Shown piece after piece: positions 26,056-27,208 of a stretch of 27,208 nt of DNA. This DNA comes from Mnemiopsis leidyi. Its lineage: Eukaryota; Ctenophora; Tentaculata; Lobata; Bolinopsidae. The position numbers and the translations under genes were made by a program. The first letter of the stretch is position 1; each line of letters opens with the position of its first letter. The stretch lies in contig JH154073.1 in the NCBI GenBank assembly GCA_000226015.1, forward strand, positions 167,683 through 194,890, in the 5' to 3' direction. The notes below the pieces were generated by a model, which was given only the letters and a program-made list of their open reading frames with translations, was not told the DNA's origin and did no database searches.

Positions 26056-26239
26056 TCCATCTACTGTTCTTATTCAGCTTTGAGCTGAGGGAGTCGGGTA
26101 TTACCCCAATAAGCTGGAATTAGGACAATAGGTGCGGAGGAATAGTGAGACCATACTAGACCATAGAGTCATTGACATATTTTCCTGTTCCATACTTTGA
26201 ACTAGGCTTATACAACGTTAGTTTTAGTCACTTCTTGGT

Positions 26240-26653
26240 TGTTACACTTACTACAACCATTATGATTGTACATTGGCAGAGTAAGAATTGACAATTCTAT
26301 TTAGTTATCAAATTGGATATTCACCATTGTGCAACTGATAGTGATACAGCCAAGCTAAAAGCCATGAAATTGAATTTAGGAACTCCAGTTAAAAGACGGA
26401 TGATGGAATCCACCAGGGCACGATCATCCATCTTTTTCTAGACGAAAAGCAGCGCCAAAAAGACTTGCATGATACTCCCCAAATGACAGCACCCCTGACA
26501 GTGATGTGAATGGCTCACCGAACAGTACTCACTTTCTTTCGAAGGCAAAAGCTCTAACTGTTATATATTGATTGTTTATTGTATAGGTTTTAACTATTTA
26601 TATTTTAGCCTCTATGATTTAAAACCAAGATTGATCACTTGTCCGCTGCAACA
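26240..26653 (+). mobile_element. Possible 5' LTR of a second gypsy element
   Basis: TGTTACACTT at 26240 could be a TGTT-type LTR start. TGCAACA ends at 26653 directly before the gag start and primer-binding-like TGGCGACGAGG. A length of 414 bp is reasonable. No second copy is available in the window, so the left border is a guess. The right border is better supported by the adjoining sequence. Confidence 0.3.
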
Positions 26654-26655
26654 AA

Positions 26656-27208
26656 ATGGCGACGAGGATGAAAGTCGAGCCGCTAACGACAAGCTGCTGT
26701 GTGAGATTGTGGTTTGAAAGATATGAGTTCCATGTGTTGGCGGGGGACCATCTCACTGACGTGCCGGAGTTAGCGGACGACCGGGCAAATCAAGCGGCCG
26801 TAAATGCTGCGATCAAGAAAAATCTGGCATTATTCATTGCAAAGACTGATGAAGGTATGTACAAACTGTTGAAATCATTGGTATCTCCGAAGCCGGTGGG
26901 GGAATGCTCATACGAGGAGTGCAAAAACCTTATTCTAAATCACCTGGCTCCTGCGCCGACGAAGTTCGCTCAGCGGTACAAACTCAGATCAGGAGCTGTG
27001 TTCAGGAGAGTGATGAATCAACTGCAACTTACATATCTAGGTTGAGGACTATTGCGAACGAGTGCGAATTTACAAATTATGAAGAAGCAATTCTAGACCA
27101 ATTGCTGGTGGGTCTCAAGGACCAGAAAGTGGTCTCTGAGCTACTAACTAAAGCCGAGTTAACCCTGACCAGCGCTGTAGAAGAGGCCTTGAGCCGTGAG
27201 CAGGCCAA
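26656..27208 (+). pseudogene. Gypsy-type Gag, frame-shifted and cut by the window edge
   Basis: Opens at ATG 26656 and is open 129 codons to TGA at 27043-27045. The gag signal changes frame by one base back at about 26985-27003 and stays open to the window end. The first part has WFERYEFHVLAGD, KKNLALFIAKTDEGMYKLLK and CSYEECKNLILNHL-APAP. The second part has YISRLRTIANECEF and a LDQLLVGLKDQ segment. These match the order of Mag/SURL-type gypsy capsid domains. The element is different from the one at 11021. The start codon overlaps a TGGCGACGAGG sequence that could be the primer-binding site. The frame change suggests a defective copy. Confidence 0.75.

Overview
This is animal genomic DNA, AT-rich, with small genes, long gene-poor spacers, many simple and tandem repeats and an active-looking retroelement load. 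Animal signatures are two exons of 3-ketodihydrosphingosine reductase with canonical GT/AG borders, two rhodopsin-family GPCRs, an UNC-93-like transporter and a HIT-finger snoRNP assembly factor. The style (intron-poor GPCR paralogues, acceptor sites directly before start codons, Ty3/gypsy elements) suggests an early-branching invertebrate, perhaps a cnidarian and possibly a hydrozoan. That placement is inference, not demonstrated.

Layout, left to right. 1-3.2 kb: a (GT)n microsatellite, two perfect hairpins and two minus-strand KDSR exons (766-685 and 3188-3009) around an intron with two minisatellites. 4.6-10 kb: two plus-strand GPCR paralogues (4638-5642 and 8796-9806). Between them lie a 193-bp tandem repeat, a 98-bp duplication and a foldback element with 12-bp terminal inverted repeats (7288-7923). 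10.2-10.9 kb: two further tandem arrays around a 14-N assembly gap. 11.0-19.35 kb: a nearly complete Ty3/gypsy LTR retrotransposon with gag, protease, reverse transcriptase, RNase H and a DDx35E integrase. Its two LTRs differ by about 2.4%. Two opposite frame changes break the coding just before the reverse transcriptase core, and a 208-codon antisense ORF with its own TATA box lies between pol and the 3' LTR. 19.7-21.1 kb: an UNC-93-like MFS protein. 21.9-23.6 kb, minus strand: a candidate four-exon gene whose exon phases agree and whose tail carries NPxY- and YxN-type tyrosine motifs. 24.06-25.09 kb, minus strand: a BCD1/ZNHIT6-like gene. 25.2-27.2 kb: a minisatellite, a broken LINE ORF1-like remnant and the start of a second, frame-shifted gypsy gag.

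The host genes do not form a pathway: sphingolipid synthesis, two receptors, a transporter-like protein and a snoRNP factor simply sit together. The strongest shared feature is structural. All four intact single-exon host ORFs have a 3' splice site 2-17 nt upstream of the ATG, as expected for spliced-leader trans-splicing or for short leader exons.
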